Below, piece after piece: positions 45,033 to 53,650 of a stretch of 64,000 nucleotides of DNA. Made by a program: the position numbers and the translations under genes. The stretch's first letter is position 1. Every line of letters starts with the position of its first letter. Source of the DNA: Chitinophaga qingshengii (GTDB lineage Bacteria; Bacteroidota; Bacteroidia; Chitinophagales; Chitinophagaceae); assembly GCF_014529935.1 (NCBI RefSeq), contig NZ_JACVFC010000003.1:930001-994000 (forward strand), in the 5' to 3' direction. The notes under the pieces are model-generated. The model was not told the origin of the DNA. It worked only from the letters and a program-made list of their open reading frames with translations, and did not search any database.

Positions 45033-46403
45033 TCATTTTTGGGAAGATGATAACTGCTGACCGTTACCGGTATATGACCTTAATAAACCGATGATGATTT
45101 CATTCTCAGGATAAGGTGTCAGGTGGGGTCTTATTAGTTCGGCGTCCGATGTCTGCAGGTGTGCAGGCACATAGCCCATCCCATAGAAACGGCCTTTCTC
45201 CATCAGGATACAGCTTTGTTCGTCGCTGTTACGCCCTTTGTCCAGTATCACTACGGAAGGTTGTTGTTCCTGGAGAAAGGCGATGGCCGCTTTTACCCTT
45301 TCGTTATAAACCGCAGGCGCTTCCGCTTTTTCACAGGCGCCATGGCAGGTAGCCGCCGTTTTGCCGGCACAGGTCCCGTCTCCCTTCTGCAGGAAACATA
45401 ACTTAGGGCACAGTTCAAACTGGCGGATCAGGGCCCGCAGCAGGCGGTGCCCGTCTATCAGCAGGTTAAAGGAATGTACCGGATGACTGAACCTGCGTTT
45501 TTTCTCAATGGCAATACGCAGATAACCTTCCTGGTCTTCAAAAAGATAAAAACCATAACGGAACTCTACTCTTTTCTGGGCTGCGTTGAATGCAGGCCAC
45601 AGGCGTTTGATCTCTACCGACTCCAGGATACAGGCCATCAGATCCGTACCGGTTTGCTGATAGGTGATATTATATACCGTACGCAGGAAGTTCTGCCGCT
45701 GGCGGCTGGCGCTATGACCGGTAAAGTGGCTATTGACACGCTTCTTCAAGTCTTTGGCTTTTCCTACATACACTACTTTTCCTTTCACGTCGTGGAAATA
45801 ATAAACCCCGGGCACTTCCGGCAGCTGTTTCACTACCTCGGGTTGCAGGTTGGGTGGCAGGAACTGCTCCTTGGAACCGGCTTTCAGCGCGCCCGCGATG
45901 GCCTTATCCTTGTCGTGCTGCAACAACAGGCCAAAGAGTTTGGTGGTGGCTTCCGCATCCCCTCCTGCCCGGTGCCGCCCATTGATGGGAATCTCCAAAT
46001 GACGGCAGAGGTTGCCAAGGCTATACGAAGGCAATCCCGGAAAAATTTTCCGTCCGAGCCGCACCGTACACAGCTTTTTACATTGCAGGTCCAATCCGGA
46101 GGCCGCCAGGTGATGCTTCACAAACGAATAGTCGAAGTTGACATTATGCGCCACGAAGATTTTGTCGTGCAACAGTTCATACACCAGAGGGGCCACCGCT
46201 TCAAACGGCGGCGCCCCGGCAACCATGCTGTTGGTGATACCGGTCAGGGACTCTATATAGTAAGGAATGGGCACTCCAGGATTAACCAGCGTCTGGTAGT
46301 GCTGCGTGATTTCACGGCCATCAAACAGGTAGATGGCTATCTCGGTAATGCCGTTGGCGCTGGCGTGCCCACCGGTGGTTTCTATATCGACAATTGCGTA
46401 CAC
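45033..46403 (-). CDS. DnaQ-like 3'-5' exonuclease fused to a GIY-YIG (UvrC/Cho-like) endonuclease
   Basis: A 456-aa two-nuclease protein starting at GTG (46403). Residues 1-165 are a DEDDh exonuclease: AIVDIETTGG (Asp and Glu metal ligands), HNVNFDYSFVKHH, and HRAGGDAEAT. Residues about 195-285 are a GIY-YIG domain (PEVPGVYYFHDVKGKVVYVGKAKDLKKRV), and the rest resembles the UvrC/Cho C-terminal part with a four-Cys stretch (CPKLC, TCAGK, CHGAC). Such fusions are known in several phyla and are thought to act in excision repair. Its start is 1 bp after the stop of the ABC-2 permease gene, so it is the last gene of the efflux operon, an odd pairing. Confidence 0.93.
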   Translation of the reverse strand: MYAIVDIETTGGHASANGITEIAIYLFDGREITQHYQTLVNPGVPIPYYIESLTGITNSMVAGAPPFEAVAPLVYELLHDKIFVAHNVNFDYSFVKHHLAASGLDLQCKKLCTVRLGRKIFPGLPSYSLGNLCRHLEIPINGRHRAGGDAEATTKLFGLLLQHDKDKAIAGALKAGSKEQFLPPNLQPEVVKQLPEVPGVYYFHDVKGKVVYVGKAKDLKKRVNSHFTGHSASRQRQNFLRTVYNITYQQTGTDLMACILESVEIKRLWPAFNAAQKRVEFRYGFYLFEDQEGYLRIAIEKKRRFSHPVHSFNLLIDGHRLLRALIRQFELCPKLCFLQKGDGTCAGKTAATCHGACEKAEAPAVYNERVKAAIAFLQEQQPSVVILDKGRNSDEQSCILMEKGRFYGMGYVPAHLQTSDAELIRPHLTPYPENEIIIGLLRSYTGNGQQLSSSQK

Positions 46404-46404
46404 C

Positions 46405-47577
46405 TTACAAAGATAAAGGTTGTTGCTTTTTGTTGCACCGCTTTATTCCCCATAATGCCAGCAAAAGGTAAAATATCCATAGCAGCACCAGGTGAATCAC
46501 TGATCCGGCATGGTCCCGAAGGGTGCCGCCCGTTTGTACAACCGACGTGTACACCTTCACGAAAGGCGTCAACGGCAACAGGGATGATAAACCCCGGAGC
46601 AACGGCGGCATGGATTCAAATGGCCAGGCGTAACCGCATATAAGAAAAAACGGATATGTGGAAAAAGCCATCAGCTGAGCGGCGAGCAGCTGACTCTTAA
46701 ACAGCGTACCTATCCAGATACCCATAGGGATCAGCGTGAGGATAAAAAGGAAGAGGATAATGGCCAGGTCGCGGTAACTACCCCGAAACGGCAGATGCAG
46801 CACCTGATAGTTAACCGTCATAAAAAAAGCCGCATATGCCAGGTATAGCAACAGGTAGAAAGATGCCTTACCATATAACATACCGGATAGTCCCCCACCC
46901 GTTGTCACCAGCCGGGCAATGTTGTTATTTTCCCTTTCCAGGGCCACGCTGCCGGAGAGGCCCAGCAGCAACGTCTGTTGCAGAATCAGCACCAGCAATA
47001 CGGGCAACAGAAAGCCGCCATAGCTGGCCTGTGGATTATACAACGGCCGGTAGTCGATGTTTACCGGCATTGCTTCCTGTAAAGCCATGGTGGAGTTGAG
47101 CCCCATTTTTTCCTGGTATTGCAGGCGCACGCCCGCACCGATCGTTAGTCCCAATTGGGTAATAGCACCCGTCAATTCGCTGGATGGCAGGAACCGCGCT
47201 CCATTGACGGCCAGCACTACATTGGCCTGCTGCAACGACAGTACCTTGGCCTGCATCCCTTTCGGGATATAAAAATATCCTTGTGCCTCTCCCCTATACA
47301 TACGCTCCTGCGCCTCTTCCAGCGACACTGCCCGCATGACGGATACCACCTGCATGTTGTTCATCTGCTCCACAAACATGCGCGACATCTCGCTCCGGTC
47401 ATCATCAGCCACTGCCAGCACTACTTTTTCTTCTACCTTATAACTATAGATAGTACCATAAAAGAAAACATAAAACAACGGCGCCAGCAACAACGTGAGT
47501 AACAGGCTATGGTTGCCCGCTATCAGCTTTATTTCCCGGAGGAACAAATACCCGATATTGTTTTTCTTCTCAGGCAT
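46405..47577 (-). CDS. ABC-2 type transport permease (second of two)
   Basis: A 390-aa membrane protein; start at MPEKKNNIGYLFLREIK (47577), which overlaps the end of the upstream permease by 8 bp. One N-terminal helix (LLLTLLLAPLFYVFFYGTIYS), a large periplasmic domain (about 45-185) and five C-terminal helices fit the ABC2_membrane_3 / YhhJ-type family. These permeases work in pairs with an ATPase and an HlyD adaptor, but no ATPase gene is present in this operon. Confidence 0.9.
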   Translation of the reverse strand: MPEKKNNIGYLFLREIKLIAGNHSLLLTLLLAPLFYVFFYGTIYSYKVEEKVVLAVADDDRSEMSRMFVEQMNNMQVVSVMRAVSLEEAQERMYRGEAQGYFYIPKGMQAKVLSLQQANVVLAVNGARFLPSSELTGAITQLGLTIGAGVRLQYQEKMGLNSTMALQEAMPVNIDYRPLYNPQASYGGFLLPVLLVLILQQTLLLGLSGSVALERENNNIARLVTTGGGLSGMLYGKASFYLLLYLAYAAFFMTVNYQVLHLPFRGSYRDLAIILFLFILTLIPMGIWIGTLFKSQLLAAQLMAFSTYPFFLICGYAWPFESMPPLLRGLSSLLPLTPFVKVYTSVVQTGGTLRDHAGSVIHLVLLWIFYLLLALWGIKRCNKKQQPLSL

Positions 47578-48739
47578 GTTGCAGGGTTGAAGGTTGAAGA
47601 GAACGTTGAAACAACAGGATGGCAACAGGCAGCCCCACTGCCGTAAACAACAGCATATGCGCCATTTCCAGTCGTACATAACGCAGCGGCAATTCCATAA
47701 AATACACTTTAAAAAAAGCATCTACAAAAGGTGTCAGCGGCATGATCATGGCGTAGTACTGGTCATACCAGGGCATGCCCCAGCGCGGAAAAGTAAACCC
47801 GCTGAATACAAAGGCCGGAGAAGTATAAAAGATACCGACATCGCAGGCCAGCAGCAGGTCTTTGAAAATGGCGGACACCATCATGCCAATGCTGATACAG
47901 GCCAGCATCAGCAAGGTGAAGATGACAAATAAGTCCGGGCTGAACAATTGCGTGCCGGATGCGAATATCGGATAGATGACCAGCGTGATCATGAGATAGT
48001 CCAGCCAGGCTATGCTGAGATAGGCCAACGTTTTGCCGATGACAGCATTGGAAGCAGATCCGTTGCTGACAGCATACAACGCTTCTATCGTACCGGTTTT
48101 ATGTTCATAGTTCAGCGCCAGTGCCACCACCATGATCATCATCATCTGCATGGCAACGGCGATAACGCCGGGTACCAGGTATTGCTGATAATCGTACCGC
48201 GGATTATATAACGTAAACGACTGTAGTTGTACCGGCATCACCAGGGCCATCGCCTTACCTGCCGGCATACCCGTTTTCATCAGTTTCTGCAGCTGTACGC
48301 CTGCCGCCGCTGTCAGCAGCACTTGTGCAGCATCTTTGTAAAGTAGTTTGGCCGGCACCAGATAAGATACGTTGGTATAAATGGTAATATAAACCGGTTG
48401 CCGGCTTTTGATATGCTCATCCATCCGGCGGGGGAAATGAATAGCGCCCATCACGGTACCATTGTGCAACAGGGCATGTAGTTCGCCTTCGCTTTGTACC
48501 TGTTGCGTGATGTGGATGCTCTCCGTTTGTTCCAGCATAAACGTAAACTGCCTGGATAAAGGAGAATTGGCTTCATCCCAGATGGCCACCGGCAAGTCTT
48601 CTGCAAAATGTTTATTGTAAATACCGGCATACAACAAACACAATACCGGCGGCAGTACCAGCATAGCCAGGTAATACACCGGAAACGTGAGGATACGTTT
48701 CCATTCCCGCAGGGTAACGTTAAAGATGGAACGTATCAT
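47570..48739 (-). CDS. ABC-2 type transport permease (first of two)
   Basis: A 389-aa permease with the same plan: an N-terminal helix (VYYLAMLVLPPVLCLLYAGIY), a periplasmic domain (about 40-190) and a helical C-terminal half (GVIAVAMQMMMIMVVALAL, YLSIAWLDYLMITLVIYPIF, FVIFTLLMLACISIGMMVSA). It overlaps the HlyD gene by 4 bp and the next permease by 8 bp, so expression is coupled. Together with the second permease it should form a heterodimeric channel feeding TolC. Confidence 0.9.
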   Translation of the reverse strand: MIRSIFNVTLREWKRILTFPVYYLAMLVLPPVLCLLYAGIYNKHFAEDLPVAIWDEANSPLSRQFTFMLEQTESIHITQQVQSEGELHALLHNGTVMGAIHFPRRMDEHIKSRQPVYITIYTNVSYLVPAKLLYKDAAQVLLTAAAGVQLQKLMKTGMPAGKAMALVMPVQLQSFTLYNPRYDYQQYLVPGVIAVAMQMMMIMVVALALNYEHKTGTIEALYAVSNGSASNAVIGKTLAYLSIAWLDYLMITLVIYPIFASGTQLFSPDLFVIFTLLMLACISIGMMVSAIFKDLLLACDVGIFYTSPAFVFSGFTFPRWGMPWYDQYYAMIMPLTPFVDAFFKVYFMELPLRYVRLEMAHMLLFTAVGLPVAILLFQRSLQPSTLQHA

Positions 48740-49716
48740 GGTAGTTTGAGAGCGGCCGTCATGCCGGGGCGCAGTCCCTGCAAGCCGGACGGGTTAACAG
48801 GTTTGAGATCTACCGTGAAGGTGCGCAGTTCGAATGTACCTTTTTCCTTCACCGGTATCCAATTGGCGAAAGTAAGCGAGGGTGCTACCTTATACACCAC
48901 CGCTTCAAATTTCTCCGGGCTGCAGCCAGGTATATCCAGCTGTGCACGGGTACCTACAGGCAATTTGTTCATATCATCCTGTCGGATATTAAACCTGACA
49001 TGGTAAGTATTGGGTTTTTGCAGGGTGATAAGCGGGTAACCGATGGATACAATTTCCCCTTCTTCTATCACCATGGAAGAGATGATCCCATCTGACGGAG
49101 CATGGATATACGTATTATCCGACAAGGCTTTGGTAAGATTATAACCTTCCTGTGCCTGTTTGAGGATAGCCGACGCCGCCTGTAACATCTCCGGGCGCGT
49201 GCCTTGTTTCAGCATGTCCATATTCAGTTTGGCTGTTTCCATTTCTTTTTTGGCAGCCTGTAATTTAAAGTATACCAGGTCTTTTTCCTGACCGGAGATG
49301 ACCTCATCATTGAACAGGTTCTCCATTCGCTGATAGGTTTTCTGCATCAGTTTATATTGCTCCTGGGTGATGTTATAAAGATTATCCGCCGCTTTGATGG
49401 CTTCCGGCCGGGCGCCCTTTTCCAGCAACCGCAGCTGGCTCTGTGCCGCTTCAATAGCTGCGAGTGCCTGGTTACGGATAGCATTGATTTCCGTAGAGCG
49501 TAGTACTCCCAGCAACTGTCCTTTTTTCACCGTATCTCCCTGTTGCACCAGCAGGCTATCCAGCCGCCCGGGGAACTCTGCGGCCACGTCCACATAATCC
49601 GCATCTACCATACCAATCACCGTGTTATCCGCCGTAGCGGGCTTTTTCAGAAAAAAGATCAGTGCAATGATCAGCACTACCACAGGTATCAGCAAGGCCC
49701 AATAGTTTTTAAACAT
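48736..49716 (-). CDS. HlyD-family periplasmic adaptor (membrane-fusion protein)
   Basis: A 326-aa adaptor: one N-terminal anchor helix (ALLIPVVVLIIALIFFL), a lipoyl-like half (EFPGRLDSLLVQQGDTVKKG), a long helical hairpin (about 80-190, ALAAIEAAQSQLRLLEKGA and onward), the second lipoyl half (YIHAPSDGIISSMVIEEGEI) and a beta-barrel domain. It bridges inner-membrane permeases and TolC. Gene order tolC-hlyD-permease-permease, with 12 bp after tolC. Confidence 0.94.
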   Translation of the reverse strand: MFKNYWALLIPVVVLIIALIFFLKKPATADNTVIGMVDADYVDVAAEFPGRLDSLLVQQGDTVKKGQLLGVLRSTEINAIRNQALAAIEAAQSQLRLLEKGARPEAIKAADNLYNITQEQYKLMQKTYQRMENLFNDEVISGQEKDLVYFKLQAAKKEMETAKLNMDMLKQGTRPEMLQAASAILKQAQEGYNLTKALSDNTYIHAPSDGIISSMVIEEGEIVSIGYPLITLQKPNTYHVRFNIRQDDMNKLPVGTRAQLDIPGCSPEKFEAVVYKVAPSLTFANWIPVKEKGTFELRTFTVDLKPVNPSGLQGLRPGMTAALKLP

Positions 49717-49728
49717 CGTTCTTATGTA

Positions 49729-51198
49729 TTAGTTGTTAACGTATGTGGCAAAATATTCCGGTGTGCCTGCAATATTCCAGTACTCCGCCAGGGCCAGGTA
49801 ATAGCCCATGACAGCAGTATAATACACTTTATGCATTTCTTCTTCGAGTAACAATGCGTCGTTGACATCCTTAACAGACGACAGCTGATTTTCCATGCGG
49901 TCAGTTACCAGTGTGGTGGTGAGATGGGCCTGCTGCCGGGCGCTATCCAGCGAGGCTACATCGTGTTGCAAAGCCTTCACTTTGTTGGTGGCTACACGAA
50001 GTTGCAGTTCCAGCGATGTTTTGGTATTCTCCGCCGCCATCGTTGCTTCTTCCACGAGCATCTTGCTGGCTTTGGTACGTTTATTCCGCTGGAAACCGTC
50101 GAACAGCGTCCATTGCAGTTCCACGCCTATCAGCCAAGGCGGCACCGTTACCGGCAGGTCTTTCTGGTAAAGCGATACGTTACCGATCGCGAATAAGTTG
50201 GGCAGCGACAAAGAGCGTGTAGCCTTCACCGCTACCCTGGCCAGGTCGGTTTTACTTTCCAGCAGGCGGTAAGCCGGATTATTACGCCAGAAGGCAGTGT
50301 CCTGCCCCATGCCCGTTCCGGCCTGTTCGTATTGCAGGGTATCACTAATAAAAATAGGGGTATCGATCGGCTGGCCCAGTAGCTGGTTCATTTCCAGCAG
50401 GGCATTTTCTTTTTCCAGTTCCAGGTTACTATAACGGTTAGCCGCTTGTGTGTAGGACACTTTAGCCCAGTTGAGCAGATACGGCGGCAGTATCTGGTTA
50501 TCTTTCAGTGACGTGGCATAATCCCTGTTTTTGCGGAAAGCATCCACAATTACCGCCTCATGGGCCAGGATGGTATTGAGGTACATAATACGGAGGTATT
50601 GGGCACTGATCAGGAAGTACAGCCCCTGCTCCACCACTTGTTTATTGAACTGTCCGGCTGTCACCTGGGAGCGGGCCAGGTCCTGCGCCGCCGATATCTT
50701 TCCGCCCAGGTAAATCGGTTGCCTTACGCCTACCCCTGCCACGAAATAGGATTGTTTGGCCAGTTGGGGGTTATAGTTGGGATAAAAAGCGTTGATCAAT
50801 CCTTTGGTAGCGTTAGAGATCACCTCCTGCACATTTTGTGGCAAAGGTTGCCCGGTGATCTGCTGGAAAACGGTGTTGGCAGTGTTCACGCTTTGAGCGG
50901 CGGAACCATTCACCACCCCGTCTTTTACCTGTTGCAGGTTGATTTCAAGCGGTTTCCCCAGGTAGTTGTACCCCGCCAGCAGGTCTACTTTAGGAAAATA
51001 GGCACGGTTCTCGGCCTGTAAAGCGTATTCTCTGGCCTGCAGGGAACGTTCGGCCTGTTTTATAAGCGCATTGCGCTGCCGGGCCAATTCATAACAGGCT
51101 TTTAACGTCAGCTGTTTTCCTTTCTCCTGTCCGTTGGCAAACATCGGTGGCAGCAGGAATGTTAATAACAGGAGATGTTTCATAAGATATCTTTTCAT
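49729..51198 (-). CDS. TolC-family outer-membrane efflux protein
   Basis: A 489-aa outer-membrane channel. The start at 51198 (MKRYLMKHLLLLTFLLPPMFANG) gives a signal peptide; an ATG at 51183 would do too, and the frame remains open to 51240. Two OEP repeats follow (LTLKACYELARQRNALIKQAERSL at the start; LLESKTDLARVAVKATRSLSLP in the second half) with long helices (EATMAAENTKTSLELQLRVATNKVKAL). It is the first gene of the efflux operon and has a perfect palindrome 35 nt upstream. Confidence 0.93.
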   Translation of the reverse strand: MKRYLMKHLLLLTFLLPPMFANGQEKGKQLTLKACYELARQRNALIKQAERSLQAREYALQAENRAYFPKVDLLAGYNYLGKPLEINLQQVKDGVVNGSAAQSVNTANTVFQQITGQPLPQNVQEVISNATKGLINAFYPNYNPQLAKQSYFVAGVGVRQPIYLGGKISAAQDLARSQVTAGQFNKQVVEQGLYFLISAQYLRIMYLNTILAHEAVIVDAFRKNRDYATSLKDNQILPPYLLNWAKVSYTQAANRYSNLELEKENALLEMNQLLGQPIDTPIFISDTLQYEQAGTGMGQDTAFWRNNPAYRLLESKTDLARVAVKATRSLSLPNLFAIGNVSLYQKDLPVTVPPWLIGVELQWTLFDGFQRNKRTKASKMLVEEATMAAENTKTSLELQLRVATNKVKALQHDVASLDSARQQAHLTTTLVTDRMENQLSSVKDVNDALLLEEEMHKVYYTAVMGYYLALAEYWNIAGTPEYFATYVNN

Positions 51199-51232
51199 CC
51201 GGATTAACCTGAATATCAACACACTTAAACAA

Positions 51233-51268
51233 TTTTTCATGCATAATGTTTATATTATGCATGAAAAA
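51233..51268. promoter_or_regulatory. Perfect palindrome before the efflux operon, candidate operator
   Basis: TTTTTCATGCATAAT and its exact reverse complement ATTATGCATGAAAAA, separated by 6 nt. It lies 35 nt before the tolC start. No gene ends here, so a terminator is unlikely; a dimeric repressor such as a TetR- or MarR-type protein would suit, but none is encoded nearby. Confidence 0.6.
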
Positions 51269-51360
51269 CCCATCATACACGCATGATCTGCAGGACAACA
51301 AAAAAAAGTACATCGTTATGTTTATTTAATCCATTTTTACCGCCTGTGCTTTAACGGACA

Positions 51361-51393
51361 TTTGCATTAACAATAACATTATTCATATTTATC
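51361..51393 (+). promoter_or_regulatory. Candidate promoter of the yceI-like gene
   Basis: TTTG at 51361-51364, 21-nt spacer, then TATTTATC, a two-mismatch -7 box, 22 nt before the ATG. Confidence 0.4.
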
Positions 51394-51414
51394 ACAAACA
51401 AAACATCTTCATCT

Positions 51415-51948
51415 ATGGCAAAGACAAAATGGGTACTCGACCCCGCTCACAGTGAACTGACATTTAAAATCAGACACCTGATGATCACCAACGTTACCGG
51501 CAGGTTTAACGATTTCCAGGTAGCCGCCGAAACGGAAGGGGAAGATTTTCTCACTGCCACCGCCTCCGCCACCGTAGACGTTGACTCTATCACCACCGGT
51601 AGTGCCGACCGCGATAAACACCTGCGTTCTCCGGACTTCTTTGACGTTAACCAGTTCCGTAATATCACTTTCAAAGCCACCAAAAGTGAAAGTGTGGACA
51701 ACGACGGTTCCTATGACCTTTATGGCGATCTGACCATCCGTAATATCACCAAAAACATCAAACTGGCCGTTGAATTCGGCGGTGTCGTAAAAGATCCGTG
51801 GGGCAATACCAAAGCCGGTTTTACCATCACCGGAAAAATCAACCGTAAAGATTTCGGGCTGACATGGAATGCCACCACAGAAGCCGGTGGTGTAATGGTA
51901 AGTGACGAAGTGAGATTACACGGCGAAATACAATTGTTGAAACAATAA
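51415..51948 (+). CDS. YceI-family lipocalin-like protein
   Basis: A 177-aa beta-barrel protein that binds isoprenoid or amphiphilic lipids in its family. Family segments: WVLDPAHSELTFKIRHLMI, TGRFNDFQ, DRDKHLRSPDFFDV, DLTIRNITKNIKLAVEF and RKDFGLTWNATTEAGGVMVS. No signal peptide is visible, so it appears cytosolic, whereas many YceI proteins are periplasmic; such cytosolic forms are common in Bacteroidota. It is separated from the next gene by a large inverted repeat. Confidence 0.95.
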   Translation: MAKTKWVLDPAHSELTFKIRHLMITNVTGRFNDFQVAAETEGEDFLTATASATVDVDSITTGSADRDKHLRSPDFFDVNQFRNITFKATKSESVDNDGSYDLYGDLTIRNITKNIKLAVEFGGVVKDPWGNTKAGFTITGKINRKDFGLTWNATTEAGGVMVSDEVRLHGEIQLLKQ

Positions 51949-51952
51949 AATC

Positions 51953-52056
51953 ATTTTGGGATTTTCGATTTATGGATTTACGGATTTAGAATGCAGCGAA
52001 TACTCCATCTTCGCTCTGATCAATCCCCGAAATCAAAAAATCGAAAATCCCAAAAT
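51953..52056. repeat. Large inverted repeat with repeat-family core (element B)
   Basis: Arms 51953-51971 and 52038-52056 are a perfect 19-bp inverted repeat (ATTTTGGGATTTTCGATTT). Inside is an AGCGA / TCGCT hairpin around ATACTCCATCT. AATGCAGCGAA...CATCTT at 51990-52011 matches element A in 18 of 22 positions, and CCATCTTCGCTC...CGAAATCA matches element C. It lies between two genes on the same strand. Confidence 0.9.
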
Positions 52057-52073
52057 TCCAAAATATAAAAGGT

Positions 52074-53009
52074 ATGGACCAAGCAATAACAGGACTGCAT
52101 CACATTACCGCTATTTCCGGTAATGCTAAAAAGAACTTTGATTTTTATACTAAAACGATGGGATTACGGTTTGTAAAAAAGACCGTCAACTTCGATGACC
52201 CACATACCTACCATTTTTATTATGGCGATAAAACCGGTACTCCCGGCACTATCCTGACTTTCTTCCCCTGGGAAGATATCATGGCAGGCAGAAGAGGTAC
52301 CCACATGGCCACAGAGATCGGGTATTCCATCCCTGAAGGCAGTATTGATTTCTGGCAGAAACGCCTGGAAGCAGCCAATATGATCTATAACAAGCCGTCC
52401 TCCAAATTCGGGGAAATATACCTGACTTTCCTGGATCCTGACGGGTTAAAGATAGAGCTGACTGTTGCAGAGAAAACCGACGACCGGGAGCCGTGGGTAA
52501 CCGATGCCATCAGTGCTGACCATGCATTAAGGGGGTTCCACCATGTGACGCTCACCCTGGAGGATATTCAGCCTACGGCTGACCTGCTGGTATCTGTTTT
52601 TGGTTATAAACTCGAAAAAAATCTGGCTAACCGCTACCGTTTTGTGAGTCCGGCCGGTGATACTGCCAACTATATAGACCTGGTGGAAGCCAAGGGAGAA
52701 CCTCGCGGACATGTAGCAGGTGGCAGTGTTCACCATATTGCTTTCCGGATGAAAGATGATGCCATGCAGGAACACTACCGTGAAAAGATAGAAGCCATGG
52801 GCCTTCATGCTACCCAGCAGCTGGACCGTAAGTATTTCCGCTCTGTTTATTTCAGGGAACCAGGCGGCGTATTGTTTGAACTGGCTACCGACACACCCGG
52901 CTTTACCGTAGACGAACCGGTAGACCAGCTGGGCACGCATCTGATGTTGCCCGCACAGTTTGAGCCGCAACGCGCGGAGATAGAACAGAAACTTATAAAA
53001 CTCGATTAA
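52074..53009 (+). CDS. Ring-cleaving dioxygenase, glyoxalase superfamily (MhqO-like)
   Basis: A 311-aa vicinal-oxygen-chelate protein with two paired domains: the first begins GLHHITAISGNAKKNFDFYT (metal His), the second begins GFHHVTLTLEDIQPTADLL; SVHHIAFRM and FELATDTPG supply further ligand positions (His and Glu). This layout and length match MhqO/MhqE-type hydroquinone dioxygenases that open quinone-derived rings. The next gene encodes an MhqD-like hydrolase 1 bp later, the same pair as in the quinone/electrophile-stress genes of Bacillus. Confidence 0.9.
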   Translation: MDQAITGLHHITAISGNAKKNFDFYTKTMGLRFVKKTVNFDDPHTYHFYYGDKTGTPGTILTFFPWEDIMAGRRGTHMATEIGYSIPEGSIDFWQKRLEAANMIYNKPSSKFGEIYLTFLDPDGLKIELTVAEKTDDREPWVTDAISADHALRGFHHVTLTLEDIQPTADLLVSVFGYKLEKNLANRYRFVSPAGDTANYIDLVEAKGEPRGHVAGGSVHHIAFRMKDDAMQEHYREKIEAMGLHATQQLDRKYFRSVYFREPGGVLFELATDTPGFTVDEPVDQLGTHLMLPAQFEPQRAEIEQKLIKLD

Positions 53010-53010
53010 G

Positions 53011-53640
53011 ATGGATTTTAAACCCATGAAATATATCTACCAGCCGGCAGCCAACAAAGACGCCTACACGTTATTGTTGTTGCACGGCACCGGTGGCGAC
53101 GAACAGGATATGCTGCCGCTGGCCCCTGAGCTGGCAAAAGACTTTCATGTACTAAGCCTCCGTGGCAATGTACAGGAACATGGTATGCCCCGTTTTTTCC
53201 GTCGCCTTGGCATGGGTGTATTTGACGAACCGGACGTACATTTCAGAACACACGAGATGGTGCACTTCCTGCGGGAGCTGTCTGACAAGGAAGGATTTGA
53301 TGTACAGAAGATAGTGGCCGCCGGTTATTCCAACGGCGCCAATATTGCCGGAGCCGTACTCATGCTGTACCCGGAACTACTGGCAGGCGCTATTCTTTTC
53401 AGGCCCATGCAGCCGTTGCATGGCATTGAAGATCCGTTCGAAACCAGCCGCCAACAGCCTGTATTTATGAGTTCCGGCAAAATGGACGGCACCGTTAATC
53501 CCGCTGCCACCGCCGCCTATGCTACGCTGCTGAGCGCCAACGGCTTTCAGGTAAGCAGCCACGACATCAACACAGGACATAATTTAACACAACAGGATAT
53601 TGACCTGGCCGCAGGCTGGGTAAAGGAAAATTTCCGGTAA
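53011..53640 (+). CDS. Alpha/beta hydrolase, MhqD-like carboxylesterase
   Basis: A 209-aa hydrolase of the phospholipase/carboxylesterase family. LLLLHGTGGDEQDMLP forms the oxyanion region; nucleophile Ser in AAGYSNGANIAG, Asp in SSGKMDGTVNP, and His in TGHNLTQQD complete the triad. Starts at 53011 or at a second ATG five codons later. It follows the MhqO-like gene by 1 bp and precedes osmC by 10 bp. Confidence 0.92.
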   Translation: MDFKPMKYIYQPAANKDAYTLLLLHGTGGDEQDMLPLAPELAKDFHVLSLRGNVQEHGMPRFFRRLGMGVFDEPDVHFRTHEMVHFLRELSDKEGFDVQKIVAAGYSNGANIAGAVLMLYPELLAGAILFRPMQPLHGIEDPFETSRQQPVFMSSGKMDGTVNPAATAAYATLLSANGFQVSSHDINTGHNLTQQDIDLAAGWVKENFR

Positions 53641-53650
53641 CCACCACATC

